64,000 bases of DNA. Source: Lysobacterales bacterium (GTDB lineage: Bacteria > Pseudomonadota > Gammaproteobacteria > Xanthomonadales > SZUA-5). The number at the start of each line of letters is the position of its first letter. The stretch's first letter is position 1. Positions 26,328-35,316 of the stretch are shown in pieces. The DNA lies in contig JALHMG010000026.1 in the NCBI GenBank assembly GCA_022844135.1, positions 16,192 through 80,191 of the forward strand. The letters run 5' to 3'. Both the position numbers and the translations under genes were made by a program. The notes below the pieces were generated by a model. That model did no database searches, had not been told where the DNA came from, and worked only from the letters and a program-made list of their open reading frames with translations.

Positions 26328-29257
26328 GCGCGCTCGGCGCCCTACTGCTCGGCGGCGCGCTGATCGGCATCCAAGCCGCACCGGCGCCCCGCGCCTCGGA
26401 GCCATCGGAACTCGACTGGACGGCGTTTCGCATCTTCGACAGTAACGCTGGCTTGCCGCAAAACACGGTACTGGCGATCGATCAAGACGCCGCCGGTTTC
26501 GTGTACGTCGGCACCGAACGCGGCCTGGCTCGATACGATGGCCGCGCATTCGAGAACGTGCCGCTGGGCGATATCGGCGCCCTGCCGGTGGGCGCGCTCG
26601 CGAGCGGCGAGGATGGTGCGCTGTGGATCGGCACCGATGGCGCCGGCGTCTGGCGCAGCCGGGGCGGAGCGCCCGAGGCGGTGACGAGTGCTGCGCCGCG
26701 CGTGCATCGGTTGCTCGCTGGCCCACAGGAAATGTGGGTCGCCAGCGACAGCGGATTGCTGCGCTGCCCGTATGTCCGCGGCGCCCCCGGCGGCGAGGCG
26801 CCAGCGGCTGCGCCCTGCGTGTTGCTGGAGGCAACGCGCGGCATCGGCATCCGCAGCGTGCTGGCCGCAGGCGAAGATGCGCTATGGATCGGCACCAATG
26901 GCGAAGGCCTCAGGCGCCTCGTGGATGTACGCAAAGCGGCGCGCCTCGACGATTTCCACCTCGACCGCGACGATGGTTTGCCCAACAGTATCGTCATCTC
27001 GCTCGGCGCCTGGCGCGACGATCTCTGGATCGGCGCCGGACGCGGATTTGCGCGGCTGCGCGGCGAGCAGCTGGATGTCTGGTCGGCCGCCAACGGCCTG
27101 GTGTCGTCGATGGCTTTCGGCTTTGCGGCCGACGAGCAACGGTTACTGGTCGCGCTGCGACCCGGCGGCCTTGCCAGCATCGATGCGGCGGATCGCTGGC
27201 GCACGCTGCGCGGCGCGCACGGTTTGCCGGAGGACAACATCCAGGTCCTTTTTCGCGAACGCATCGCCGGCCATTTGTGGATCGGCACCTATGGCGGCGG
27301 CATCGCGCGCGAGGAGCCCGGCCGCTTTGCGTTGTTCGATCAACGCCGCGGGCTGCCCGATCGCGCTGTCGTTGGCCTTGGTTTGCTCGACGATCGGCTC
27401 TGGGTCGGCACCGCCAACGGCGCCGTGGTCTGGCGCGACGGCGCCTTTGTTCCAATGCTGCCGCCCGAGCTTGGCGTGCGTCAGGTGCGCGCGGCGCTGC
27501 GCACGCCGGACGGCGACTTGTTCGTTGCCAGCGATCGCGGCCTGCTGCGCCTGCGCGACGACAACTTGCTGGATCAGTTCACGGTGGATAACTCGGCGCT
27601 GCCTGCAGTCTGGGCGAACGACTTGACGTACACCGACGAAGGCGCCGTGGTCTGGGTCGCCACCGGGCACGGACTGGCCCGCTGGACGCCGCACTCCGGG
27701 CTTAAGCGCGTGGTCGGCGATGTTGATGTGCCATTGGCCGATGCTGGCGTGAGCGCGTTCGCCAGCGATGGCCGGGAGCGCTTTGCCGTCGCCACCAGCG
27801 ACGGCGTCTGGTTTCGGCGCGGCGACGATTTTGCCAAGGCTCCCGACCGCTGCATTGCGCAGCTGACGATCAACGACATGGCCTTCGATGGCGAGCGCGT
27901 GTTGATCGCAGCGCGCGAGGGCCTGATCAGCTGGACACCCGGCGCCGGCTGCAGCGCCGTGCCCGACACGCCGGCCGACAATGGTTGGAGCCATGTGCGC
28001 CCGCGCCAAGGTGGTCTGGTCGCCAGCGGCGTCGATGGCCTGTGGATCGTCGATGGGCGTGGCGCGCGCCGCTTTGGGCTTGAGGATGGACTGCCCGTCC
28101 GCGAACTGGCGCGCGGCAATACCCTGGCCGTCGATCGCGCCGGACGCATTTTTGCCGGCACCAATCTGGGCGTGGGCGCATTGCGCGACGTTGCCGAGGC
28201 CCCAACCTCGCCAGCGCCATTGCAGCTTTCCGCAACGCTCGCCGGCGGCGCCACGCTGGAGCCCGGTGCCACGCTGCCGCTGCAGTCGGCCAGCGTGCAT
28301 TTTCGCTATCGCTTGTTGAGCTTAGATCGCGAGCATCGGCATCGCTATACGCATCAGTTGATCGGGATCGATACCGCGCCGCACCAGCGCAGCGAGGCGG
28401 AGGTCGACTATGTGCGATTGCCGCCTGGCGACTACCGTTTCGAGGTATCGGCGGTGGATGCCAACGGCGTGCGCTCCAAACCGCTATCGCTGGACTTTCA
28501 GGTTGCCGCACCCTGGTGGCAACGCTGGCCGGCGTTGGCCGGCGGCGGGCTGGCGCTGGTGTTGGGCGGCGCGCTGCTGGGACGCTGGCGCCTGCGCGCG
28601 CTGAAGCGGCGGGCGGCGCTGCTGCAAGCGCAAGTTGCAGAGCGCACCCAGGAGCTGGCCGACGCCAATCGGCGCCTCAGCGAAGCGGCGCTCACCGATC
28701 CGCTCACCGGGCTTCGCAACCGCCGCTACCTGGCGCAGATCGAGCACGACGAGTGCGAGCGCACACGGCGCCGCACGCGGGCGGGCGATGCGCACGCCGA
28801 TCTGATCGTGGTGTTGCTCGATCTCGATCATTTCAAACAGATCAACGATAACTTCGGCCATCCCGCAGGGGATGCGGTACTGCAAGCGGCCGCAAAACGC
28901 CTCGCTGGCGTGGCGCGCGCTGGAGACGCGGTGCTGCGCTGGGGCGGCGAGGAATTCCTGATGCTGCTGCGCGACAGCGATCGCAGAGCCTTAACGGAGA
29001 TCGCCCATCGCGTCCTGGCCGCGGTGCACGGCGATGTCGCGTTCGATGGTCAGCAAATCGGCGTACACGCCTCGGCAGGCATCGTGGCGTTTCCGTTGTA
29101 TGGTCGTGCGGAGGCGAGTTTGAGCGATGCCATCGCGCGCGCCGATGAAGCGTTGTACGCTGCCAAACGCGCGGGACGCGATGGCGCGATGGTGGTACAA
29201 AACGACGAGACGATCTGGATCAAACGCCCATGGACCGACAACAGTTCATCGATTTAG
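26324..29257 (+). CDS. two-component-type propeller, Y_Y_Y and GGDEF diguanylate cyclase
   Basis: A 977-residue sensor. An N-terminal hydrophobic segment (1-22) targets it to the envelope. About 40-630 is a propeller of the two-component-regulator type with repeated LWIGT/LWVGT strands (DGALWIGTDGAG, EDALWIGTNGEG, GHLWIGTYGGG). A Y_Y_Y domain follows (about 636-728), one transmembrane span (about 733-752), a short coiled coil, and a GGDEF domain (788-960) with GGEEF at 874-878 and RAGD (RxxD) at the inhibitory I-site. This should be an active, feedback-inhibited diguanylate cyclase. Translation is coupled to the upstream kinase. Confidence 0.92.
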   Translation: MSALGALLLGGALIGIQAAPAPRASEPSELDWTAFRIFDSNAGLPQNTVLAIDQDAAGFVYVGTERGLARYDGRAFENVPLGDIGALPVGALASGEDGALWIGTDGAGVWRSRGGAPEAVTSAAPRVHRLLAGPQEMWVASDSGLLRCPYVRGAPGGEAPAAAPCVLLEATRGIGIRSVLAAGEDALWIGTNGEGLRRLVDVRKAARLDDFHLDRDDGLPNSIVISLGAWRDDLWIGAGRGFARLRGEQLDVWSAANGLVSSMAFGFAADEQRLLVALRPGGLASIDAADRWRTLRGAHGLPEDNIQVLFRERIAGHLWIGTYGGGIAREEPGRFALFDQRRGLPDRAVVGLGLLDDRLWVGTANGAVVWRDGAFVPMLPPELGVRQVRAALRTPDGDLFVASDRGLLRLRDDNLLDQFTVDNSALPAVWANDLTYTDEGAVVWVATGHGLARWTPHSGLKRVVGDVDVPLADAGVSAFASDGRERFAVATSDGVWFRRGDDFAKAPDRCIAQLTINDMAFDGERVLIAAREGLISWTPGAGCSAVPDTPADNGWSHVRPRQGGLVASGVDGLWIVDGRGARRFGLEDGLPVRELARGNTLAVDRAGRIFAGTNLGVGALRDVAEAPTSPAPLQLSATLAGGATLEPGATLPLQSASVHFRYRLLSLDREHRHRYTHQLIGIDTAPHQRSEAEVDYVRLPPGDYRFEVSAVDANGVRSKPLSLDFQVAAPWWQRWPALAGGGLALVLGGALLGRWRLRALKRRAALLQAQVAERTQELADANRRLSEAALTDPLTGLRNRRYLAQIEHDECERTRRRTRAGDAHADLIVVLLDLDHFKQINDNFGHPAGDAVLQAAAKRLAGVARAGDAVLRWGGEEFLMLLRDSDRRALTEIAHRVLAAVHGDVAFDGQQIGVHASAGIVAFPLYGRAEASLSDAIARADEALYAAKRAGRDGAMVVQNDETIWIKRPWTDNSSSI

Positions 29258-30207
29258 CGACGTCGCAGGCGTGGTCGCCTGAGCAGATCGCGCGCGCCGC
29301 GCAGTTGCTGGACTTGCGGCCTGGCGTTGCGCATTGGTGGCGCTTCTCCATGTCGCTGCTGCGCGGTGTGGGCAGCGGTTCGCTGTGTGCCGGCATTGTC
29401 TGTTTCGTCGCCGCAAACTGGCAGGACTTCGGCATCTGGGGCCGATTTGCGCTGCTGCAACTGGCCTTCGTCGCTGCGGTTGCGCTGGCGTGGTGGCGAC
29501 CACCGCCGGATATCTTCGGCGAAGTCGGATGTTTTCTGGCGGCATTCCTGATCGGCTGCCTGTTCGCGCTGTTCGGCCAGCACTACCAGACCGGCGCCGA
29601 TGTCTATGAGCTGTTTCTCGCCTGGGCGTTCATCGGCCTGCCCTTCGCTGTGCCCTCGCGCAGCGGCGCCACGGCGGCGTTGCTGATCGTCGTCTTCAAC
29701 ATCGGCCTGGCGTTGTGGGCCAGCGTGTTCGGCCTGGATGTGTTGGTCGGCAGCGCAATCTGGGGCTTCGAATCGCGACAGCTCTCGCTCGCTGTCGCCG
29801 TATTCGCCAATCTCGCCATTCTGGCAGCGCTCTGGGCATCGGGCTTGCGCGCGCTGTGGTTGCTGGCGCTGCCGCTCATCGCCACGGCGGTGTACACGTC
29901 CATTGCCTGCGCCATGACCGCCTGGGGTGGCAGCGTGGCGGCGTGGGTCCTGTTCCTTTCCGGATTCGCAGCGCTGCTGGCAATTGCGCACTTGCTGTCC
30001 AATCGCCTTTCCAGCGTGCTGCCCGACACCATCGCCGCCGCGGCGTTGATCGTGGTATCGACCATCGTCTGGGTGCGCGTGCTGTTCGACGCGCCGGGCG
30101 ACGACATCCTGGCGAGCTTGCTGATCGCGATTTGGATCGGCGGATGCGCCGCGTTTATGGGCACCCGCCTGCTGGCACGGCATCGCGCCTACGGAGACGC
30201 CGCATGA
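29230..30207 (+). CDS. DUF2157 membrane protein
   Basis: A 325-residue protein with an N-terminal soluble helix stretch (MDRQQFIDLATSQAW) and about ten hydrophobic spans, fitting DUF2157. Its start lies 28 bases inside the end of the diguanylate cyclase gene. DUF2157, DUF4401 and GDYXXLXY proteins usually occur together, as here; their function is unknown, and a role in envelope stress or volume control is only guessed from the membrane topology. Confidence 0.85.
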   Translation: MDRQQFIDLATSQAWSPEQIARAAQLLDLRPGVAHWWRFSMSLLRGVGSGSLCAGIVCFVAANWQDFGIWGRFALLQLAFVAAVALAWWRPPPDIFGEVGCFLAAFLIGCLFALFGQHYQTGADVYELFLAWAFIGLPFAVPSRSGATAALLIVVFNIGLALWASVFGLDVLVGSAIWGFESRQLSLAVAVFANLAILAALWASGLRALWLLALPLIATAVYTSIACAMTAWGGSVAAWVLFLSGFAALLAIAHLLSNRLSSVLPDTIAAAALIVVSTIVWVRVLFDAPGDDILASLLIAIWIGGCAAFMGTRLLARHRAYGDAA

Positions 30208-31148
30208 TCAAGCTCGGCGATGGCGACATCATTCGATTGACCAGCGCCGGCCTGCTTGAGCGCGATCTCCCGCTCAACACCGCATCGCCATGGATGCTGA
30301 AACTGTTGCTGGGCGGCGCCGCCTGGCTGGCGGCGATTTTCGTGATCGCGTTCGTGGCGCTGCTGTTCGAGCCCAGAACCAACATGGAGGCGGGCGCGCT
30401 CGGCGCTGTTTTGCTCGCCGCTGGAGCGCTGTTGTTCGCCTCATCGCGCGCGCTGTTCGCCGAACAGATCGCGCTGGCGGCTTCGCTGGCCGGTCAGGGG
30501 TTTCTGCTGTTCGCCATCGCGCGAGGCATCGATGTCGACTCGCCCCGTGCGATCGCCTTCGTCGCCTGCGCCATTCAGGTGGCGGTGTTCGTACTGCTGC
30601 CCAATCACTTGAGCCGATTGCTGAGCGCGTTCTTCGCCGCGCTCGCGTGGGCGATGGCCTGGCGGCTGGGCTGGCTCGATTGGAGCGGCAGCACGCAGAG
30701 CGCATTCGCGGGGCTGGTCGATTGGATTTACGGCGTGGTGCCGATTGTCGCGCTCGCGGCGGGATTGGTGCTCAGCGAGGCGCGCTGGTTGACGACCCCG
30801 CTGAGCCGCTGGTTCTTGCCGGCCACCACCAGCCTGATTGCAGCGCTATGCGTAGCGCCGATCGTGCTTTTGCCCATTGAGCGCAGTGCGATCTTCGGCG
30901 GCGGCGGCGCCGGCTTGGCGCCATGGCCGCTCCTGTCGCTGCTCACGGCGCTCGGCGCGCTCGCTGCCGCCCGGTACCTGGGCAGTGCCGCGCTGATGGC
31001 GCTGGCGATCGTCAGCGCCATTTTGAGCACCATCGCCTTCTACTACGAACTGACCATGCCGCTGCTCGCCAAATCGCTGCTGATGCTGGGCATAGCAGCG
31101 CTGGCCTTCGCCGCGCACGGTTACTTGCGCAAACGGGAGGTTGCATGA
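30204..31148 (+). CDS. DUF4401 membrane protein
   Basis: A 314-residue polytopic protein (about ten spans) starting MIKLGDGDIIRLTSAGLL, a DUF4401 member. The frame is open far upstream, but the ATG at 30204 overlaps the stop of the DUF2157 gene (ATGA) and gives the family length. Partner of the flanking DUF2157 and GDYXXLXY genes; function unknown. Confidence 0.84.
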   Translation: MIKLGDGDIIRLTSAGLLERDLPLNTASPWMLKLLLGGAAWLAAIFVIAFVALLFEPRTNMEAGALGAVLLAAGALLFASSRALFAEQIALAASLAGQGFLLFAIARGIDVDSPRAIAFVACAIQVAVFVLLPNHLSRLLSAFFAALAWAMAWRLGWLDWSGSTQSAFAGLVDWIYGVVPIVALAAGLVLSEARWLTTPLSRWFLPATTSLIAALCVAPIVLLPIERSAIFGGGGAGLAPWPLLSLLTALGALAAARYLGSAALMALAIVSAILSTIAFYYELTMPLLAKSLLMLGIAALAFAAHGYLRKREVA

Positions 31149-31597
31149 ACGCACGGTTCTGGATCGCCATCGGCGCAGCGCTCGGACTGTTCGCGATCAA
31201 CTACGCGATTGCCGGGAAAGAGCGCATCGTGCGCGGCGGCACGCCGATATTGCTGGAACTGGCGCCCGTCGATCCACGCTCATTGATGCAAGGCGACTAC
31301 ATGGCGCTGCGTTTCGCGATCGCCAACGCGTTGGCCAGCGGCGACGAGCCCCGCCGCGAAGGCCGCCATTACACCGCGCCGATCCGCATCGACGCCAACC
31401 GCGTCGCGCACATCGACGCCAACGGCACGCATAAGCTGCGCTATCGCTGGCGCAACAACGGCCCGTGGATCGGCACCAATGCCTTTTTCTTCGAGGAAGG
31501 CAGTGCCGAGCGCTACGCCAACGCCAAATTCGGCGAGTTCCGGCTGGACGAAGACACCGGCGAGGCGGTGTTGGTGGGGTTGGTGGACAGGCCTTAG
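31145..31597 (+). CDS. GDYXXLXY domain protein
   Basis: A 150-residue protein with one N-terminal membrane anchor (residues 5-23) and the naming motif as GDYMALRF (near residue 50). The C-terminal part is a small beta domain ending GEAVLVGLVD. The ATG at 31145 overlaps the DUF4401 stop. Third member of the DUF2157-DUF4401-GDYXXLXY set. Confidence 0.87.
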   Translation: MNARFWIAIGAALGLFAINYAIAGKERIVRGGTPILLELAPVDPRSLMQGDYMALRFAIANALASGDEPRREGRHYTAPIRIDANRVAHIDANGTHKLRYRWRNNGPWIGTNAFFFEEGSAERYANAKFGEFRLDEDTGEAVLVGLVDRP

Positions 31598-31604
31598 TTT
31601 TGGG

Positions 31605-31780
31605 TCTTGGCTCTTGGTTCTTGGTTCTTGGTTCAACGCAAGCCGCCCTACGCGGCTTTCGCGAAAACCGCGCATCCGGTGTAGCTTTATCTCCCGCATG
31701 CCGAACTGACGGCGACCCGCTGAGTGCACGCACCCGCGATCCAAGATCCCAGAACCAAGAACCGGCAACCGAGAACCCAA
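31605..31780. repeat. intergenic TTCTTGG repeat tract, inverted arms
   Basis: Three and a half tandem copies of the 7-mer TTCTTGG/TTCTTGGTTC (31605-31634) stand on the left, and the complementary form CCAAGATCCCAGAACCAAG with GAACC units (31740-31780) stands on the right, facing it. The arms could pair across about 105 bases, enclosing a small AAGCCG/CGGCTT hairpin. The same arrangement recurs between sdhA and sdhB (47921-48101). The right arm runs up to the start codon of the TMEM43 gene. Confidence 0.7.
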
Positions 31781-32941
31781 ATGATCCAACGCGTCGAACA
31801 CATCGGCTTCTTCAGCAAACTCAAATCCTCGTTCGTCGGTTTCCTGATGTCGTTCGTGATCATCCTGATCGCGCTCGCGGTGTTGGCCTGGAACGAGCAC
31901 CGCACGCTCAAGAACTACAAGGGGCTTGTCGCCGCATCAGAAGCCGTGATCGGCATCGAGCCTGAGCCGGTCGATCCCGCGCATCAGGGCAAGCTCGTGT
32001 ACTTCAGCGCTGAAGTGAGCAGCGATACGCCGGTGAGCGACGACGCGTTTGGTTTGAGCCGCGATGCGCTGGTGCTCCGGCGTAAAGTCGAGATGTATCA
32101 GTGGCGCGAAAAAGAGCGCACCGAGGAGCGCGAAAAGATCGGCGGCGGCACCGAGCGCGTAACCACGTACAGCTACGAAAAAGTCTGGGACGACGACCTC
32201 AACGACTCCTCGCGCTTCCAGGACACCAGCCATCGCAACCCCGACAGCCTGCCCTACGACAGCGAGCGCTTCGTCGCCGAGAACGCCATGATCGGGGCTT
32301 ATGTGGCGAACGAGGCGGTGATCGGCGCCCTCAACGATGAACCGCTCGCGCTCGGCGAGGCCGATGCCTTTCCCGAGGACTTTCGACTCGTGAGCGGCAA
32401 TACGCTGTATCGCGGCGGCGATCCAGACCGCCCCGAGATTGGCGATGTGCGCATCCGCTTTACGGAAGTGCCCTACCAGATTGCCTCAGTAATCGCCGAA
32501 CCCTCCGGCAACGGCCTGGTGCCGTGGACCAGCCCGGCGGGCACCAGCATCCTGCTGGTGGAGGCCGGTCAAGTCGACGCTGCGACCGTGATCGAGCGTG
32601 CGCAAAGCGCCAACACCACCTTCGGCTGGATCTTCCGCGCCGGCGGCGTATTCGCGCTGTTCATCGCGTTCACGATGATGTTCGCGCCGCTCTCCACCGC
32701 CGCCAGCGTGTTGCCACCGGTGGGCCGCTTCGTCGGCAAATTCGCCGCACTCGCGGCGCTGATCATGGCGGTCGTAATCGGTGGCCTGACCATCGTCCTC
32801 AGCTGGATCGTGGTGCGCCCGCTGTACGCGATTGCCATCGTCGTCGCCATCGTCGCCGCCATCGCGTGGTGGTCGCGCCGCAAAGCCACCCCGCCCCCAC
32901 CGCCACCCGCCATGTCGATGCCGCCTCCACCGCCGCGATGA
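31781..32941 (+). CDS. TMEM43 family membrane protein
   Basis: A 386-residue protein: N-terminal transmembrane span (about 18-38), a large extracytoplasmic domain with WNEHRTLKNYKGL and VYFSAEVSSDTPVSDDAFG, then three C-terminal spans (about 285-365) and a Pro-rich tail. This is the TMEM43 layout. Bacterial members have no assigned function. The ATG at 31781 directly follows the repeat tract, so the ribosome site would lie within the GAGAACCC of that tract, which is unusual. Confidence 0.83.
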   Translation: MIQRVEHIGFFSKLKSSFVGFLMSFVIILIALAVLAWNEHRTLKNYKGLVAASEAVIGIEPEPVDPAHQGKLVYFSAEVSSDTPVSDDAFGLSRDALVLRRKVEMYQWREKERTEEREKIGGGTERVTTYSYEKVWDDDLNDSSRFQDTSHRNPDSLPYDSERFVAENAMIGAYVANEAVIGALNDEPLALGEADAFPEDFRLVSGNTLYRGGDPDRPEIGDVRIRFTEVPYQIASVIAEPSGNGLVPWTSPAGTSILLVEAGQVDAATVIERAQSANTTFGWIFRAGGVFALFIAFTMMFAPLSTAASVLPPVGRFVGKFAALAALIMAVVIGGLTIVLSWIVVRPLYAIAIVVAIVAAIAWWSRRKATPPPPPPAMSMPPPPPR

Positions 32942-32998
32942 CCAAAAACTCCGCGTTCGCGGATACTCAAAGCACCTTGAGCCAAGGGCGGGGCGAAG

Positions 32999-34470
32999 GT
33001 GACACTGGATCAGCTGGCCGAGTCGTTGATCGAGAGCTTGCAAAAGCAAGACTGGCCGCGTGCGCTGGTGCTGGCGTGGCATGGGTTTCACGAGGACGGC
33101 GCACGGACGACGACCTGGTTACGCGCAAGCTGGGGCTTCACCGAGGAAATGGTCGAGGATTGGATCGATTGGCTCAGCCGGCCGCACATCGATCTCAACG
33201 AACTCAAGCGGCGCCTCAGAAGTCGACCCGTCCTCCTTCTCGCTGCACTCGATAACCTGGCGCTAAGCGGCAGCGCCGAAGTGCTTGCGCAACCGCTGTG
33301 CATCAAGAACTACTGGCTGGTGTTGCGCGCCAAGCCCTATGAATCCACGACCGGCCAGGACGCCGATCTGATTCGCTTTGTGCCTCATTGGAGTATCGTC
33401 GCCAAAAGATTCGATTTACGAAGCCCGTCGAGAACATCGGAGGTTTTTCACTCAGACCTGCTGTTCATTGCGCTCAGTCGCGTTTCGCCAACACCGATCA
33501 TCTATCTGGTTGAATTTGGATCGCCCCCTGAGTTCGATTGCGCGCCATGTCGCGATTGGCGGGCGGGCGACATTCTCAATGCAAGCGACCTGGTTGCCGA
33601 GGCCCAGGAGCATTTACAGCGTGCGCGCGGCGCTGGGGCCGATGTCGTGGTGTTCCCGGAGCTGTGCGCGTCACCCTCGATTCGGACACAAATCGCGGCG
33701 GATCTTCGGCGCCATCGTTCGTCCGTCAAGCTGGTCATCGCCGGGAGTTTTCATGTCAACGAGGGCCCGCGCTGGTTCAATCAAGCATTCGTTCTGGACG
33801 GCAACGGCAACCAGATCGAGGAGTGGACGCAGCGCAAAATGACGGCGGTAAGTCTCTGCCACGGCGCTGAGTCGGAAGGCATCGAAACGTCGTCGGAACT
33901 CAAGATCGCCAGAACGTCTTGTGGCTTGCACGCCATCGCCATTTGCCTGGACCTGGCGCAGGCCCAGTACCTCGAAGAAGTGCCGTTTAACCCGGATATT
34001 TCATGAGGAAACGCGGAAGATCGCGAAGGGATTTGCGCCGGAATCGAGGCGGGAGGAGGAGGAATGGTTGTTCCATTGCGACGACGAGCAACGAAGAGTC
34101 CGGCGCAAAGAACGAGCGAGGGCCGCGTTAGCGAGGAAATGGCAGCGGACAGTCTGTCAATTCAACCAATTCGAAGATTTCAGCGCCGTTACAACGAAAT
34201 CAAGCCATTTCCTCGCGACCTCGTGAAATATCCGGGTTTAAGGAGCTGCCGCTGACCTGGCTGTGGGTACCCAGTTTCAGTGCGGGAACAAGCGCACATG
34301 AACGCCAGGCGATTGCCTGCCGCGTTAACCAGGGGACCGTGACCGCCTGCGCGAATCAACGTTCGAAGCCGACACAGACCGGTCGTTCGTTTGTCGTCGG
34401 TCCAGAGGCTGAACTACTCGCACACAGCCCAGGCGAGGGCTGGCAAGTTCATCGCACGCAATGGCTCTAA
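32999..34470 (+). pseudogene. carbon-nitrogen (nitrilase-type) hydrolase, split by a MITE-like insertion
   Basis: From GTG 32999 the frame runs to a TGA at 34004-34006 that belongs to an inserted element. The open part (335 codons) has an uncharacterised 150-residue N-terminal region and then a CN-hydrolase domain with all three catalytic positions: Glu in VVVFPELC, Lys in WTQRKM and Cys in AIAICLDL. The coding sequence resumes after the element: from 34241 the same frame reads KELPLTWLWVPSFSAG through RVNQGTVTACANQRSK to a TAA at 34468-34470. Removing 33990-34237 plus one TTA repeat joins both parts into an uninterrupted 406-codon frame. The truncated product lacks the last strands of the fold and is probably inactive. 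Confidence 0.88.
33990..34237. mobile_element. 248-bp MITE-like element inserted in the CN-hydrolase gene
   Basis: The element has 19-bp terminal inverted repeats differing at one base: ACCCGGATATTTCATGAGG at the left and the complement of ACCCGGATATTTCACGAGG at the right. It is flanked by a TTA direct repeat (33987-33989 and 34238-34240). It encodes no transposase, so it must move in trans. Its right 117 bases match, in reverse complement, the sequence at 63884-64000 with 98 identical positions and no gap. The interior left half (34009-34119) has no match in the window. Confidence 0.88.
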
Positions 34471-34513
34471 ACAGTGCTAAACTTTTTCTCCATCGTTTGA
34501 GTGCGTAGTTAAA
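34467..34513 (+). promoter_or_regulatory. possible operator/promoter of the NLR operon
   Basis: Just before the start of the two-gene NLR operon are two direct CTAAAC hexamers (34467-34472 and 34477-34482) and, further on, the inverted forms GTTTGAG and GTTAAAC (34495-34514). The spacing could fit a dimeric repressor. No clear ribosome site is seen before the ATG at 34516. The call rests only on these short repeats. Confidence 0.3.
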
Positions 34514-34515
34514 CT

Positions 34516-35316
34516 ATGCGAAACGAATTGCCCGAGATCGTCTCCGCGCTTCAGGCCGGCGATGCGAATCGGTTGGACTCGGTGCAAGACGACGAGCTGC
34601 TGCTGCAAGCCGTCGCAGAGTGCGAGCGCCTCCATCCGGAGGGCCTTTCCGAACAGGCCGCACGCGGGCTTGATCTCGCGTACAGCATGCGTTTGCTCGA
34701 ATTGGCCGGTCAGGGCAGTCACGAAGACGAGGCGCATGCCTTTGCGCAGCATTTGTATCGCATGGCGCACGATCAGCGGCGCGAGCATCTGGATTCAATG
34801 CGACCGCGCTTCCATGCGCGTTGGCGAGCCTATGCCGATGTCGCGGCTTTGCTGATGCGCCTACGCGCGCACGAACGGCAAAACGAGCTGGTGCGCGGCA
34901 CCTCTGAGAAGTGGACCTTTGTCGTCGATACGTTGCTCAAGAGCGGCCCAGACGGTTTGGGCTGGTCGGCACTGCTCGATGCCATCTGCCAGTCGCCCAT
35001 TGGACCGCTCTCGAAAGGTGGACTGACGCACTTGCTGAGCCGCATGCGCGCTGCCGGCTGGGTGCGCACAGTCAAAACCGGGCGCACCGTGCGCGTGTTT
35101 TTGGGGCTTAAGGCGCCTGCGTCTCAAAACACTCCGAGGAATCTGAGCACAGTTGCTGACGTTGCACAGCCGGCAGCTCATTCCGCACTTTCTCCCGCAA
35201 TCTCAGGCGCCGACTCCAAGGGCACTCCCCAGAGTCCATCCGACGAGATTATTCAATTCCGTCGCCGAAACCGACCTTGCTCGCAATTCGTTTGCCCCCC
35301 GGCGAAGGCAGCATGA
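34516..35316 (+). CDS. winged-helix-like protein coupled to the NLR gene
   Basis: A 266-residue soluble protein not assigned to a named family. The N-terminal 125 residues are helical. Residues about 130-200 (KWTFVVDTLLKSGPDGLGW, then LSKGGLTHLLSRMRAAGWVR and TGRTVRVFLGL) look like a winged helix: helix, helix-turn-helix, then a beta hairpin. The last 60 residues are low in structure. Its TGA stop overlaps the ATG of the 1796-residue NLR-like gene (ATGA), so the two products are made together. It may be a regulator or adaptor of that protein. Confidence 0.75.
   Translation: MRNELPEIVSALQAGDANRLDSVQDDELLLQAVAECERLHPEGLSEQAARGLDLAYSMRLLELAGQGSHEDEAHAFAQHLYRMAHDQRREHLDSMRPRFHARWRAYADVAALLMRLRAHERQNELVRGTSEKWTFVVDTLLKSGPDGLGWSALLDAICQSPIGPLSKGGLTHLLSRMRAAGWVRTVKTGRTVRVFLGLKAPASQNTPRNLSTVADVAQPAAHSALSPAISGADSKGTPQSPSDEIIQFRRRNRPCSQFVCPPAKAA

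Noticed and set aside
34007..34240. Short frames inside the MITE-like element as genes
   Set aside because: They have no similarity to transposases or other families and are interrupted differently in the second copy.
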